The notes: generated from the sequence alone by a model not told the origin. Counted from the first letter of the stretch, positions 15,681 to 25,414 are shown. The stretch: DNA of 64,000 nt from Henriciella sp. (GCA_021776655.1 JAJFFK010000002.1:153647-217646); one strand, 5' to 3'. Translations and numbers: made by a program.

Positions 15681-16631
15681 TCAGTGGTCCACATTCCGCC
15701 AGATGCGGTGGTATGAGAACCAGAGCAGGATGGCCAGCAACAGGAGATAGAGGATCGATGGCAGGCCAAGCGCTTTGCGCTGTTCCTGTTTTGGATCACC
15801 GGCCCATTGCAGGAATTGCGCAACATCATAGGCCATCTGCTCAACACTTGCTTCGGTGCCATCAATATACTCGACCCGGCCTTCGATGAGCTGCGGCGCC
15901 ATGGCAAGGAAGCCACCTTCAGGAACATGGCGAGGATCACCATCCCACTGCGCGCCGGTATCACCCGAAAAATAGGGGTTGTAATACTGACCGGCCGGTT
16001 GAACCAAAGTACCGTGAAGATGCTCTTCATTGAACCTCAGATAATTGACGTTGAGGCCATCATCACCGGTACGGGTACTGATTTCATCGCTATCAGGATA
16101 GCCCGACAGGAGTGAGAACACATAGCTTGCGCCGCTGCCATCCGCGCCATCGCCGCGCGCTTTGGTGATCACCGAGAGGTCCGGCGGCAAGGCCCCACCA
16201 TTGGCCGCGCGAGCCGCCTGCTTGTTGGCATAAGGGGTTCTGAACGGGTCTGATGTGCGCGCCGGGCGATAATCATGATCACCAGCATCGTTCGGAATAG
16301 GATCGAGGATTTCATCCGATGCCGCAAATGCCTTGACCATCGGATTGTCGTTGGCGTTCGGATAGGCCGGATCATAGTACGGGCCACCTTTTTCGCCGAG
16401 ATTACGATAAGATAGCAGGTCCATGCCGTGGCACGAGGAACAGACCTCGCGGTAGACCTGATAGCCGCGCTGAACGCTGTCCATCTCAAGCTGTCCAACA
16501 GGTCCCGCAAACGGCCAGCCGTCGTCAGGCGCGTGCGCATGTTTAGCGCCGCCCGCAGCTTGGGCTGACAAGGTTAGCGCCAATGCGCCCAGACCTGCGG
16601 CGAGCGTACGGAAGATCGTCATGTCTCTCAT
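15681..16631 (-). CDS. petC: Cytochrome c1 (cytochrome bc1 complex)
   Basis: A 316-residue cytochrome c1. A signal peptide (about 1-26, ending SAQAAGG) is followed by heme motif CSSCHGM and the region DLLSYRNLGEKGGPYYDP. A likely axial Met lies late in the protein (EGGFLAMAPQL), and there is one C-terminal membrane anchor (LPSILYLLLLAILLWFSYH). It passes electrons from the Rieske centre to soluble or membrane cytochrome c. An alternative start is the ATG three codons in (16622). It starts 5 bases after petB. Confidence 0.95.
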   Translation of the reverse strand: MRDMTIFRTLAAGLGALALTLSAQAAGGAKHAHAPDDGWPFAGPVGQLEMDSVQRGYQVYREVCSSCHGMDLLSYRNLGEKGGPYYDPAYPNANDNPMVKAFAASDEILDPIPNDAGDHDYRPARTSDPFRTPYANKQAARAANGGALPPDLSVITKARGDGADGSGASYVFSLLSGYPDSDEISTRTGDDGLNVNYLRFNEEHLHGTLVQPAGQYYNPYFSGDTGAQWDGDPRHVPEGGFLAMAPQLIEGRVEYIDGTEASVEQMAYDVAQFLQWAGDPKQEQRKALGLPSILYLLLLAILLWFSYHRIWRNVDH

Positions 16632-16636
16632 GCCCC

Positions 16637-18109
16637 TTATTCAGTCGCAGCAGCAGCGCTGCCACGTTTACCGGCCAGAACGGCCTTGTGGATCGATTCC
16701 GGCTCATCCTTCGGCGTCTCGCGAAGCCCAAGCAATGGCAGGATGATCAGGAAATAAGCGAAGTAGAAACCGGTCAGGATTTGCGCCAGGTGCAAGAACG
16801 TAAAAGTCTTCGCTGTCTGTGTGCCCAAGGTCACACCAGTGGCCCCTTCAGCGATCTTCTGTTCCTGAAACGCATCGCCCGCTTCATAGGCATCGATCTC
16901 ACGCTTCTCCTTGAAGGTGACGGTGCCTTTGGTCCCATCAGGATCGGTAAACTCGACGACAATCGCATCCGCGCCTTTCAAAGACGGGAAGACCGGATCA
17001 TCCGGGTTCGATGCGCCGCACCAGCCCAGCATCAGGCCAGCTGCGACAAACGCAAAGAAGAATTGCCGCGCCACGGGGCGATACCGCATCGATTTGACTT
17101 TCGACGTGTCGAGCCATGGCAGCAGGAACAAAACCCCGATGGACGCAAACATCGCAATCACACCCAGCAGTTTCGCCTGGATCGGTCCGATATCAAACGT
17201 GATCGCCCGCAGGATCGCGTAGAATGGCAACATATACCATTCCGGCACAATATGGCTCGGCGTGATCAGCGGGTTGGCCTCAATATAATTGTCGGCATGG
17301 CCGAGAACATTCGGCAGATAGAACACCAATACAGCGAAGATGATCAAGAACACGACAATCGCGAAGCCATCCTTGACGGTGTAATAGGGATGGAACGGCA
17401 CGGTGTCTTTCTCGACGTCCTTGACCTCAACCCCTTCCGGGTTGCCATTGCCGGGGACGTGCAGGGCCCAGATGTGCAGGATAACCACACCCGCAATCAT
17501 GAACGGCAACAGATAGTGTAGCGAGAAGAAGCGCTGCAGCGTCTGGTTGCCGATCGAAGGCCCGCCAAGCAGCCAGGCCTTGATACTCTCACCGACCAAC
17601 GGTATCGCCCCGAACAGGTTCACAATCACGTTCGCGCCGTGCAGCGACATCTGCCCCCAGGGCAGCATATAGCCGAGGAAGGCCGTCGCAATCATCAGGA
17701 AGAAGATCACACAGCCGAGCAGCCACAACACTTCGCGCGGCGCCTTGTGGGAGCCGTAATACAGCCCGCGGAACATATGGATATACACTGCCAGGAAGAA
17801 CATTGACGCGCCAACCGTGTGAATATTGCGCATCAGCCAGCCAAAGGGCACATCGCGCATAATCCGCTCAACCGACGCAAAGGCCTGCGTGACATCTGGG
17901 GTATAATGCATTGCCAGGATGACCCCGGTAATGATCTGGATAGCCAGGCAAATCGCCAAAATCCCACCGAACGTATACCAGTAGTTCAGGTTCTTCGGGG
18001 TGGGAAAATCGATAAAACTGTCGCTTGCGAGCCGAATGATTGGCAGGCGCGAATCAAGCCATTTGGTAAAAGCGTTACCGGGCTTGTAGGTGGACTCATG
18101 TCCGCTCAT
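16637..18109 (-). CDS. petB: Cytochrome b (cytochrome bc1 complex), with an extended loop
   Basis: A 490-residue cytochrome b, the quinol-oxidising core with two b-hemes. Heme ligands sit in [15 protein letters not shown] and in [15 protein letters not shown]; the Qo-site PEWY motif is in [15 protein letters not shown]. Typical bacterial proteins have about 400-440 residues. Here an extra soluble stretch of roughly 60 residues, rich in D, E, K and T (from [13 protein letters not shown] to [10 protein letters not shown]), lies between the last two membrane segments. It follows petA by 17 bases. Confidence 0.95.
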   Translation of the reverse strand: MSGHESTYKPGNAFTKWLDSRLPIIRLASDSFIDFPTPKNLNYWYTFGGILAICLAIQIITGVILAMHYTPDVTQAFASVERIMRDVPFGWLMRNIHTVGASMFFLAVYIHMFRGLYYGSHKAPREVLWLLGCVIFFLMIATAFLGYMLPWGQMSLHGANVIVNLFGAIPLVGESIKAWLLGGPSIGNQTLQRFFSLHYLLPFMIAGVVILHIWALHVPGNGNPEGVEVKDVEKDTVPFHPYYTVKDGFAIVVFLIIFAVLVFYLPNVLGHADNYIEANPLITPSHIVPEWYMLPFYAILRAITFDIGPIQAKLLGVIAMFASIGVLFLLPWLDTSKVKSMRYRPVARQFFFAFVAAGLMLGWCGASNPDDPVFPSLKGADAIVVEFTDPDGTKGTVTFKEKREIDAYEAGDAFQEQKIAEGATGVTLGTQTAKTFTFLHLAQILTGFYFAYFLIILPLLGLRETPKDEPESIHKAVLAGKRGSAAAATE

Positions 18110-18126
18110 CGGTCTGGTCCTTCCGG

Positions 18127-18696
18127 TTAAAGTGAAATCTTGATGACGCTGGGCGTCACATATTCGTAATTCGGGATTGGCAAATTCGTCGGGGCGGGGC
18201 CCTTACGAATTCGACCAGACGTATCATAGTGCGAGCCGTGGCACGGGCAGTACCAGCCGCCAAAGTCACCCACCAAGCCCTGCGACGGACCAACCGGCAC
18301 ACAGCCAAGGTGCGTACACGTCCCTGACGTCACCAGAATAGCCGGGTTGAAATCATTACTCGGCAGGGGCCGCAGACGATCTGTATCGCTTTCCGGGTCG
18401 GGTAGCAGCGAAATATCAACATCGTCAGCCGCTGTAATCTCTGCCGCGGTACGGTGGCGAATAAAGAAAGGCTTTCCGCCAATCAGCACCCGCAATTCGC
18501 CGCCAACTTCAACCTTCGAGATATCAATCTCCAGGCTCGAAGCCGCTTTGGTGTCGCCAGCAGCGTTCATCTGGTCGATCAGTGGATAAGCGACCAGACC
18601 TGCCCCCGCAGCGGTTGTGGCAATGGCTGCGATATGGATAAAGTCCCGGCGCTCTTCATCAACGCTTTCTGGCTTCGTCGGTTGGGAATCACTCAC
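18127..18696 (-). CDS. petA: Rieske iron-sulfur subunit of cytochrome bc1
   Basis: A 189-residue Rieske protein. I place the start at GTG 18696 ([10 protein letters not shown]), because AAGGAAG lies 8-14 bases upstream and the upstream in-frame stretch has no conserved features. A twin-arginine-type N-terminus ([18 protein letters not shown]) forms the membrane anchor. The 2Fe-2S ligands are CTHLGCVP and CPCHGSHYD. It is the first gene of petABC. Confidence 0.95.
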   Translation of the reverse strand: MSDSQPTKPESVDEERRDFIHIAAIATTAAGAGLVAYPLIDQMNAAGDTKAASSLEIDISKVEVGGELRVLIGGKPFFIRHRTAAEITAADDVDISLLPDPESDTDRLRPLPSNDFNPAILVTSGTCTHLGCVPVGPSQGLVGDFGGWYCPCHGSHYDTSGRIRKGPAPTNLPIPNYEYVTPSVIKISL

Positions 18697-18916
18697 GTCA
18701 TTACTTCCTTCGGCAAGACTGTTTTGTCTCAAGACACATATTTGGGACAAGCATCTTGGCGGCGTACCGCCGAGAGGGCCTCCCCAAACTACCAGCGCCG
18801 CGTAGCGCGCTCCACCCCGCTTTGCAAGCCATCAAGGGTGCTACAAAGTGCGCAGCGCAGATTGATCTATACGCGAATGCACGTGTATCGCCTGTTCGCG
18901 CTCTCAAATAGAGAGA

Positions 18917-19831
18917 ATGGCAAAACGACCAATGACTGGCGACACTATGACAAATGCTCTCCTGGAGACTCAAAAACAGACCGCCGCGCGGTGGTTCAAG
19001 TCCCTGCAAGCCGATATCATTCAACGATTCGAAGCGCTTGAAGACGACGCAGCTCGCCCGCTATATCATGGCGACCCAGGCCGTTTCACCTGCACGGACT
19101 GGACCCGTGGCGCGGACGGCGAAGACCTTGGCGGCGGCACAATGGCACTGATGTCTGGCAAGTTCTTCGAAAAGGTTGGTGTCCACTTCTCGCACGTCCA
19201 TGGCAAGTTTTCCGAAGCCTTCCGGGCCCAGATCCCTGGCGCTGAAGGGTCTGATGGTCAGTTCTGGGCGGCGGGTATTTCGCTCATCGCACACCTGCAC
19301 AATCCGCGCGTTCCGGCCGTACATATGAATACGCGCATGCTGGTGACCAGCGAAAGCTGGTTTGGCGGCGGCGGTGACCTGACCCCCCTGCTCGACCATC
19401 AGCGCCAAGATGATTTCCCCGATAGTGTCGATTTCCACGCCGCGATGAAAGCCTCGTGCGACAAACACGATCCGGCTTACTATCCAGATTTCAAACAGCG
19501 CTGCGACGACTATTTCTACCTGCCCCACCGCGACGAACCGCGCGGCACAGGCGGCATTTTCTATGACCGCCTGAATACTGGCGACTGGGACAAGGACTTC
19601 GCATTCACCCAGGATGTTGGCCGGGCCTTCGCCGAAATTTACCCGAAAATCGCCCGCACCCGTATGAATGAGGGCTGGACCGAGGCCGAGCGCGAAGAGC
19701 AGTTGATCCGCCGTGGCCGCTATGTCGAGTTCAACCTGCTCTATGATCGCGGCACCACGTTCGGCCTGAAAACAGGCGGCAATGTCGCCTCGATCTTGTC
19801 CAGCATGCCGCCTGTGGTGAAGTGGCCTTAA
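18917..19831 (+). CDS. hemF: Oxygen-dependent coproporphyrinogen III oxidase
   Basis: A 304-residue HemF, normal length, converting coproporphyrinogen III to protoporphyrinogen IX by two oxygen-dependent decarboxylations. Family signatures include [53 protein letters not shown] and [20 protein letters not shown]. Start at 18917 has GAGAGA just upstream; an internal ATG (18947) is possible. It is divergent from petABC, giving a heme-supply gene next to heme proteins. Confidence 0.96.
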   Translation: MAKRPMTGDTMTNALLETQKQTAARWFKSLQADIIQRFEALEDDAARPLYHGDPGRFTCTDWTRGADGEDLGGGTMALMSGKFFEKVGVHFSHVHGKFSEAFRAQIPGAEGSDGQFWAAGISLIAHLHNPRVPAVHMNTRMLVTSESWFGGGGDLTPLLDHQRQDDFPDSVDFHAAMKASCDKHDPAYYPDFKQRCDDYFYLPHRDEPRGTGGIFYDRLNTGDWDKDFAFTQDVGRAFAEIYPKIARTRMNEGWTEAEREEQLIRRGRYVEFNLLYDRGTTFGLKTGGNVASILSSMPPVVKWP

Positions 19832-20214
19832 ATGGCCTGCGACTTATCTCGTAACCAATCGCCATACGCCTCGACGCCAATCTCTCCAGCCGCAAGCATG
19901 ACTGTAAATGCCAAGCGCTCTGCCAGCGATGCTGTCAAAGCGAACCCGTTCGCCCTAAGGAAGGTCAGCCCAGCCACAAACCCGGTGCGCTTATTGCCGT
20001 CAATGAAAGGATGATTTTGGATAATCCCTGCTACATATAGAGCCGCCAGCACATGAAGGTTAGCTTCCCCATAGCCAAACGTATTCAGCGGCCGTGCCAA
20101 GGCACTCTCAAGCAATCCTTCATCACGCAGTCCACTTGCACCGCCATGCAATTGCAATTGGCGGTCATGCACTCTCAGAATGAAGGATTTCGGTAGCCAA
20201 ACAGGCTCCCTCAT
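19828..20214 (-). CDS. Doc/Fic-family toxin (death-on-curing type)
   Basis: A 128-residue Doc-like Fic fold. The core motif [13 protein letters not shown] (residues 67-79) matches the Doc consensus HxFxDGNKR, with H68, D72, N74, K75 and R76 present. Doc of phage P1 phosphorylates EF-Tu. Its start overlaps the stop of the upstream AbrB-type gene by 4 bases (ATGA), the usual antitoxin-first layout. Doc normally pairs with Phd; here the partner is a SpoVT/AbrB/MazE-type protein. It ends 4 bases inside the hemF 3' end, convergent. Confidence 0.9.
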   Translation of the reverse strand: MREPVWLPKSFILRVHDRQLQLHGGASGLRDEGLLESALARPLNTFGYGEANLHVLAALYVAGIIQNHPFIDGNKRTGFVAGLTFLRANGFALTASLAERLAFTVMLAAGEIGVEAYGDWLRDKSQAI

Positions 20215-20507
20215 TTCGCCAACGCGCGCAAAACGGTTCGATTCTCAGACATGATGTCCTCGGCCATTGCCATCAAGTCATCGACTTGGCGGTCGAGCAC
20301 GCGTAGCTCAATACCGCCATCCTTGGTTTTGCACCAATCAAGCCCATCACCTTCCCCGACAGCCAAATGCACCAAAACATCTTTCGGCAGGATAACGCCA
20401 TACGAGTTGCCAATCTTACGAACACGCAAGCGGGCGGCATCACGTTTAGACCCGGCCGCATTCTCGAATTGAGGTGATGTGTTTTCGCGTACCGTCTTGT
20501 CAGTCAT
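20211..20507 (-). CDS. AbrB/MazE/SpoVT-type antitoxin for the Doc-like toxin
   Basis: A 98-residue protein. Start at MTDKTVREN is supported by GGAG directly upstream; the frame remains open further up only through repeat DNA. The DNA-binding swapped-hairpin barrel is seen at about residues 27-72 (RVRKIGNSYGVILPKDVLVHL). The C-terminal helix (VDDLMAMAEDIMSENRTVLR) should bind and neutralise the toxin. It overlaps the toxin start by 4 bases. An inverted repeat lies over its leader, suggesting autorepression. Confidence 0.87.
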   Translation of the reverse strand: MTDKTVRENTSPQFENAAGSKRDAARLRVRKIGNSYGVILPKDVLVHLAVGEGDGLDWCKTKDGGIELRVLDRQVDDLMAMAEDIMSENRTVLRALAK

Positions 20508-20511
20508 GATA

Positions 20512-20535
20512 AACTCCAATGTTGCAACTGGAGTT
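20512..20535 (-). promoter_or_regulatory. Putative autoregulatory operator of the Doc/AbrB pair
   Basis: Inverted repeat AACTCCA, ten spacer bases, TGGAGTT. It lies 5-28 bases upstream of the antitoxin ATG, where AbrB/MazE-type antitoxins usually bind. The spacer holds a second partial symmetry around TTGCAA. Confidence 0.5.
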
Positions 20536-20559
20536 ATAACACGAAATTGTGCAATATTC

Positions 20560-21150
20560 AAATGGTTTGGTTTGCCCCGCGCTAAGCGCCTTCGGCGAAG
20601 CGAGGCGAAGCGAGTTCCGTTCGCTGACACCCGTGGGGCGCAAACATGAACCAGGCTCAGGGCTCTGCCCCAACTCCGATTGTCCCGGACTTGATCCGGG
20701 ATCTCCCGCCGCTGGTCCGGTCTTCGTGGCCGTGGTTTGTTTTGCCTCGCGCTAACGCCCTTCGGGCGACGCGAAGCGAAGCAGGTTCCGCGCTGCGCGC
20801 ATGAACCAAGCTCAGGGCTGTTTTTCTCCTCTCCCTCCATTGTCATCCCGGACGCGTAGCGATCCGGGACCCAGTGCACGGCTTCCCTGGGTCCCGGATA
20901 TTTGCTGACGCAAATTCCGGGATGACAATTTGGTATGGGAGAGCACAACCCACCTCCGACTGTCCCGGGCTTGACCCGGGATCTCTCGCAAGGCTCCCGG
21001 TCACCGTGGTACGAGACTCCGGGTCAAGCCCGGAGCCATCGGAGACGTGAACAGCCCTGAGCCCGGTTCATGTGAGCGGCAACGCCGCGATACGGAACCC
21101 GCTTCGCCCCGCTGCGCCGAAGGCGCTTAGCGCGGGGCAAAACCAGAGCC
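20560..21150. repeat. Composite block of dispersed palindromic repeats (families A, B, C)
   Basis: About 600 bp without a credible gene. Family C units (CGCGCTAAGCGCC... GGTTC... ATGAACC) lie at about 20565-20660 and 20735-20822, and in opposite orientation at about 21046-21145. Family B (GTCCCGGGCTTGACCCGGGAT type) is at about 20675-20705, 20958-20987 and 21010-21036. A complete family A element lies at 20841-20927. Long open frames through this block come from the repeats. Confidence 0.88.
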
Positions 21151-21154
21151 CGCG

Positions 21155-22336
21155 CTAAAGCAGGGCCAGCAGCGCGTCCCGCTGCAGCTGAAAATCGCTA
21201 TCGACCCAGCTGCGTCCAACCCGGCTCAACGCCGCGCCAATATCGCGGCCCTTATATCCTGCCGCCAGCGCATCATCGCCATTGATCGGAAAGTCCGGGC
21301 GACGCCAGGACCGTGCGGCGGCGAGAATATCGCGCGCATCCACGCCCGACAGCATGGCGCGATCGACAATTGCTTGCTCGCCGTGCCAGTACAGCGCCGC
21401 ACGCAAATCGCGGCCGGTCATGCCAGCTAATTCTGGCAGATTGTCCGCTGCCCATGCGGTCAGGCGCGCCTTGTCAGCATTGCTAAGACGAAGCGTCTCG
21501 CTCGTTTGCTCAATCGCCTCGGCGCTGCGTGGGATCAGCGCCATCAGTCGCAAGATTGGATCAGGCTGAACCCCGGCCAATTGCTCGCTAACGCGCAAAT
21601 CGTGCACGCCATCGACGCCAATATGCGGCGGCAATACCTTATCCAGCACGCCGCTGCTCGCCATCGCGCCGAGCACAGTGCCAATATCTGGCGCCGCCAA
21701 AAATTTGCGAAATTCTTTCCAGACCCGCTCACGCGCAATCTTGCCGAGGCCCTCCACCTGGCGCGCGCAGGCCGCAAGCCCGTCGGCATCCAGCTCCGCG
21801 CCATACCAGGCATTGAACCGGAAGAAGCGCAAGATCCGCAAATAATCCTCGACCAGACGCTGATCGCCGTCACCGATAAAGATCACACGCCCCGCCAGCG
21901 CATCGTCATAACCCCCGCCGGTTGGGTCAAACAGCGTCCCATCCGGGGCGGCGTAGAGTGCGTTCATGCGAAAGTCGCGGCGCTGAGCATCCTCGGTCCA
22001 ATCTTGCGTAAACGCGACCACCGCGCGGCGCCCGTCAGTTTCGACATCACGGCGCAGACTGGTAATCTCGAACGCAACTTTATCGACCACAGCGGTCACC
22101 GTGCCGTGCTCGATCCCGGTTGGAATGGCGCGAATGCTCGCCGCCGCCAACGCCGCCAGCGTCTCTTGCGGGACAAGCTGGGTCGCCAGGTCAAAATCAT
22201 CAACCGGGCGGCCCATCACGCTATTGCGGACACAGCCGCCAACAAAGCGCGTGCCCGCCGGCTTGGCTGCCTCCAGCGCCGTCAACACGGCCAGCGATGG
22301 CGGCGTCGTCAGCCAGTCTGCGTCAAGTTTTGGCAT
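21155..22336 (-). CDS. cca: CCA tRNA nucleotidyltransferase / poly(A) polymerase family protein
   Basis: A 393-residue class II nucleotidyltransferase. The polymerase head is clear: FVGGCVRNSVMGRPVDDFDLA (31-51), where D47 and D49 are the metal ligands. RRDFRMNALYAAPDGTLFDP follows, then a helical neck and body. It repairs or adds the 3' CCA of tRNA. It shares one base with the DUF6111 gene stop and is in a minus-strand run with the Nudix and DUF1285 genes, a conserved alphaproteobacterial grouping. Confidence 0.94.
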   Translation of the reverse strand: MPKLDADWLTTPPSLAVLTALEAAKPAGTRFVGGCVRNSVMGRPVDDFDLATQLVPQETLAALAAASIRAIPTGIEHGTVTAVVDKVAFEITSLRRDVETDGRRAVVAFTQDWTEDAQRRDFRMNALYAAPDGTLFDPTGGGYDDALAGRVIFIGDGDQRLVEDYLRILRFFRFNAWYGAELDADGLAACARQVEGLGKIARERVWKEFRKFLAAPDIGTVLGAMASSGVLDKVLPPHIGVDGVHDLRVSEQLAGVQPDPILRLMALIPRSAEAIEQTSETLRLSNADKARLTAWAADNLPELAGMTGRDLRAALYWHGEQAIVDRAMLSGVDARDILAAARSWRRPDFPINGDDALAAGYKGRDIGAALSRVGRSWVDSDFQLQRDALLALL

Positions 22337-22698
22337 TACTCATCCGGGCCGGCCGGGTGCGGGTCACCGACGCCTTCGGCTTGCCCACCCGGATCATCGG
22401 TTCGCGGTTTGCCGATCCGGGTTAGATCTTTTTCGCACTCGTACTTTTCGCCGTGAACGATTTTTCCGTCGACCAATTGGCTGGACCGCAAACAGATTTC
22501 ACGCCCCCCACGGTCGAGCAGAATCAAGCCGAACCAGACCACCACCGCCAAGACCAGGCCTGTACCGAACAGCCAGTAAATCGGCCACGGCTTGCGCCCG
22601 TCCTGTTCGGCTTCACTGATCGCCAGCCGGTACAATCCAAACAGCATGAAAGGCAGCGCAAAAAGAAACAATTCAATTAATACACGGGATGCAGCCAA
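22336..22698 (-). CDS. DUF6111-like two-span membrane protein
   Basis: A 120-residue protein with two hydrophobic segments (about 7-26 and 39-62), then a cysteine-containing polar region (REICLRSSQL, KYECEKDL) and a Gly/Pro/Asp-rich tail. It lies between the CoA Nudix gene and cca, the usual place of the DUF6111 family. Function is unknown; the name is from context and pattern. Confidence 0.75.
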   Translation of the reverse strand: MAASRVLIELFLFALPFMLFGLYRLAISEAEQDGRKPWPIYWLFGTGLVLAVVVWFGLILLDRGGREICLRSSQLVDGKIVHGEKYECEKDLTRIGKPRTDDPGGQAEGVGDPHPAGPDE

Positions 22699-22700
22699 GC

Positions 22701-23330
22701 TTAACCCTCCTCGGGATCGTACAATGTCTTATATAGAACACGAATAATACCAGCCGTAACGCCCCAGATGCGAAAGCCATTCCACGGCATTTCCGTAAAT
22801 GAGCGGCGTTTGCCATTCCAAACTCCGCTACCTTGTCGATGATTGATCTGTTTGAACAAATATTCCAGCGGCGCTTCAAACACATCTGCGACCTCATTTG
22901 GATCGGGCCGGGCGACAAAATCTGGCGGCAAGACACCGATCACCGGGGTGATGCGAAACGCCGTGCCCGTGACATACGGGGCCGAACGCCCGATCAGCTC
23001 AACTTCGCCCGGCACAACGCCGACTTCTTCTTCGGCCTCGCGCAGAGCTGCTGCGACATGATCAGCGTCAGATGGATCGACCTTGCCGCCCGGAAACGCC
23101 ACCTGACCCGGATGCGACGCCATCGTATCAGGCCGCTGGGTCAGCAACACAGTAGCCCCTTGCGCGCGCGGAATGACGCCAATCAGCACCGCCGCTGCAC
23201 GGATCGATGCCAGTTGCGCCGCCTCAACCATGTCGAGGTCACCGCCAACCGGCAACGCGCCCTCACCGATAACGGGGTCGAGTCGTTGCCGCGCCCGCGC
23301 CAGAAAATCGTCCAGGTCCGTAAATGCCAC
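22701..23330 (-). CDS. CoA pyrophosphatase (Nudix hydrolase)
   Basis: A 209-residue Nudix protein of the NudL/CoAse subgroup. The UPF0035-type lead-in LLTQRPDTMASHPGQVAFPGG precedes the Nudix helix with ALREAEEEVGV. It hydrolyses CoA or acyl-CoA to phosphopantetheine and 3',5'-ADP. It starts at the stop of the DUF1285 gene (one shared base) and precedes the DUF6111 gene. Confidence 0.92.
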   Translation of the reverse strand: MAFTDLDDFLARARQRLDPVIGEGALPVGGDLDMVEAAQLASIRAAAVLIGVIPRAQGATVLLTQRPDTMASHPGQVAFPGGKVDPSDADHVAAALREAEEEVGVVPGEVELIGRSAPYVTGTAFRITPVIGVLPPDFVARPDPNEVADVFEAPLEYLFKQINHRQGSGVWNGKRRSFTEMPWNGFRIWGVTAGIIRVLYKTLYDPEEG

Positions 23331-23929
23331 TAGCTTGCCGTCCCCAACTCAAAAAACACACCCTGCGACCAGACGCCAAGCAGGTCCGGCGCCGCTTCGC
23401 GTGTCACCGCCATCTCGACCAATTCGTAGAAGACCGGCCGGGTCAGCTTCGCCTCCAGCCCGCCGCGCACCAGAACATAAGGCGCAGGTTCCTGTGTCAC
23501 CGGGTCAATCTCGATGCGTAACTTCGCGTCTGGCCCAGCGAGCGTGACATCGCCAAGATTGGTGGTGAAAGCGAGGCCCTGACCTGGCCCCGGTTCGCCC
23601 GTACGATCCACCCGCACCGCCAGAAAGGGCGCATCCTCAACCCGCACGATGACTTTTTCGTACGGGGTGACGAGATAGATCTCGCCGTCCGCATCCTTGC
23701 GCAAAATACGTGAGAACAGTTTCACCAGCCGCATGCGACCGATTCGCGAGCCTTCGTGCCACCACGAGCCATCTTTGCGAATCTGCATGTCGATATCGCC
23801 GCAATGCGTCGGATTCCACAGATGCACAGGCGGCAAATCCCCAGCCAAACCGTCCGGTGCGACAGCTTTCAGCACATCTTCGAGAGAAATCACACGATTT
23901 CCATTTGATTTCACGCCACACTCCGCCAT
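23330..23929 (-). CDS. DUF1285 family protein
   Basis: A 199-residue protein with DUF1285 features: VHLWNPTHCGDIDMQIRKDG and SWWHEGSRIGRMRLVKLFS, then a beta-rich region (YLVTPYEKVIVRVEDAPFLA). Function is unknown. It is the first gene of the DUF1285-Nudix-DUF6111-cca series and is divergent from moxR. Confidence 0.9.
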   Translation of the reverse strand: MAECGVKSNGNRVISLEDVLKAVAPDGLAGDLPPVHLWNPTHCGDIDMQIRKDGSWWHEGSRIGRMRLVKLFSRILRKDADGEIYLVTPYEKVIVRVEDAPFLAVRVDRTGEPGPGQGLAFTTNLGDVTLAGPDAKLRIEIDPVTQEPAPYVLVRGGLEAKLTRPVFYELVEMAVTREAAPDLLGVWSQGVFFELGTAS

Positions 23930-23983
23930 GATCCTGCCTGATAGGTAGGGCCAAGTGTCCTCAGAGTGAAGACGGAAGATCCC

Positions 23984-24973
23984 ATGACAGATGATAATAA
24001 GGCGATTGTGACCCAGGCCGAAGCAGCAGGTGAGACCCTGGACGCGGTCAAAGCCGAGATTGCAAAAGCCGTTTTCGGCCAGGACCGCGTCGTTGAACTG
24101 GCGCTTTCAGCCATACTCGCGGGCGGCCACGCGCTGCTCATCGGTGCGCCGGGGCTGGCCAAAACCAGGCTGGTCGAAGCGATGGGCACCGCCCTCGGCC
24201 TCGACAATGCCCGCATTCAGTTCACCCCAGACCTGATGCCCGGCGATATTCTCGGCTCCGAAGTGCTCGATGAAGGCGCTGATGGCACACGGGCGTTCCG
24301 CTTCATCAAAGGCCCGATCTTTACCAGCCTGCTTATGGCCGATGAGATCAACCGCGCCTCGCCGCGTACCCAGTCAGCCTTGTTGCAGGCGATGCAGGAA
24401 CATCACGTCACGATTGCCGGTGTGCGCTACGATCTGCCTGCGCCGTTCCACGTTCTGGCGACCCAGAACCCGATTGAGCAAGAGGGCACCTATCCCTTGC
24501 CCGAAGCGCAGCTCGACCGTTTCCTGCTGAAAATCGACGTGACCTATCCCGACCTCGATACCGAACGCCGCATCCTGATTGAAACCACTGGCACCCAGGA
24601 AGAGACCGTCAAACCTGCCCTAACGGCGGGTCAGCTAATGGCGCTGCAAAACCTCGTGCGCCAGATGCCGGTTGGCGAGACGGTGCTGGGCGCGATCCTC
24701 GCTCTGGTACGCGAAGCCCGCCCGGAACAAAGCGGCGATGAGCGTGTGCGCCGGTTTGTGAATTGGGGCCCAAGCCCGCGCGCCGGACAAGCCCTGATGC
24801 TCGCCTGCCGCGCCCGCGCCCTGCTGCGCGGCCGCCTCGCACCAAGCATCGAGGATGTCGAAGCGCTCGCCGAGCCGTGCCTCGCCCACCGCATGGGTTT
24901 GCGCTATGATCCCACCGGCGAAGCGCCAGATCTCGACACGCTGATCGAAGACCTCGTAAAGAAAGCAGCCTAA
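23984..24973 (+). CDS. MoxR-family AAA+ ATPase
   Basis: A 329-residue MoxR ATPase. Start ATG 23984 is preferred over GTG 23966 because GGAAG lies upstream. Walker A is IGAPGLAKTRL, Walker B LLMADEINRASPRTQ, sensor 1 ATQNPIEQEGTYPLPEAQLDRF. MoxR proteins act as chaperone-like partners of VWA-domain proteins; the downstream DUF58 and BatA/VWA-like genes fit that scheme exactly. Confidence 0.94.
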   Translation: MTDDNKAIVTQAEAAGETLDAVKAEIAKAVFGQDRVVELALSAILAGGHALLIGAPGLAKTRLVEAMGTALGLDNARIQFTPDLMPGDILGSEVLDEGADGTRAFRFIKGPIFTSLLMADEINRASPRTQSALLQAMQEHHVTIAGVRYDLPAPFHVLATQNPIEQEGTYPLPEAQLDRFLLKIDVTYPDLDTERRILIETTGTQEETVKPALTAGQLMALQNLVRQMPVGETVLGAILALVREARPEQSGDERVRRFVNWGPSPRAGQALMLACRARALLRGRLAPSIEDVEALAEPCLAHRMGLRYDPTGEAPDLDTLIEDLVKKAA

Positions 24974-24976
24974 GCT

Positions 24977-25372
24977 ATGACTGTATCGCGCACCCTCACC
25001 GCCGCCCTTGCCGGTCTGACCCTTACCGCATGCGGCGGTTCAGGCACCAACGATCTAGACGAAGCCGCCAAAACGCGAATCGATTGCCTGGCCTCCAAAA
25101 CAGTTGTCTTGATCGCCGATACTATTCGCGGCGGCATTGCCGATGGCGTCCAGCCTGACCAATTATCAGATGTCCAAGCCGAAAAGATCGCCGATGGTGT
25201 GGCCATCGTGGAAACGGCCCGGATCGGTGAAGGGGCCAGCAACTATTTTGAATTCGAGACTGTGCGGCGGCTTAATGCGATGCAGAATGCGATACGATCG
25301 GGAGATCAGGACTCCGATGACCGGCGGACAATGATTGAAACGCAGGCCATAGCTGAAACGTGCTCGTTCTAG
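24977..25372 (+). CDS. Predicted lipoprotein in the moxR operon (131 aa)
   Basis: A 131-residue protein starting 3 bases after the moxR stop. The signal ends in a lipobox (LTLTACGG, Cys near residue 19), so it should be lipid-anchored. The mature part is mostly helical and polar, with two further cysteines (IDCLAS, ETCSF at the end). No family is recognised. It is unusual between moxR and DUF58, which are normally adjacent. Confidence 0.7.
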   Translation: MTVSRTLTAALAGLTLTACGGSGTNDLDEAAKTRIDCLASKTVVLIADTIRGGIADGVQPDQLSDVQAEKIADGVAIVETARIGEGASNYFEFETVRRLNAMQNAIRSGDQDSDDRRTMIETQAIAETCSF

Positions 25373-25414
25373 GCCAGCACGCATGACGTTTCTCACATCC
25401 GAACATGGTTTGCA

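Noticed and set aside
20508..20948. Long N-terminal extension of the AbrB-type antitoxin frame
   Set aside because: It is read through dispersed repeats; the ATG at 20507 has a good ribosome site.
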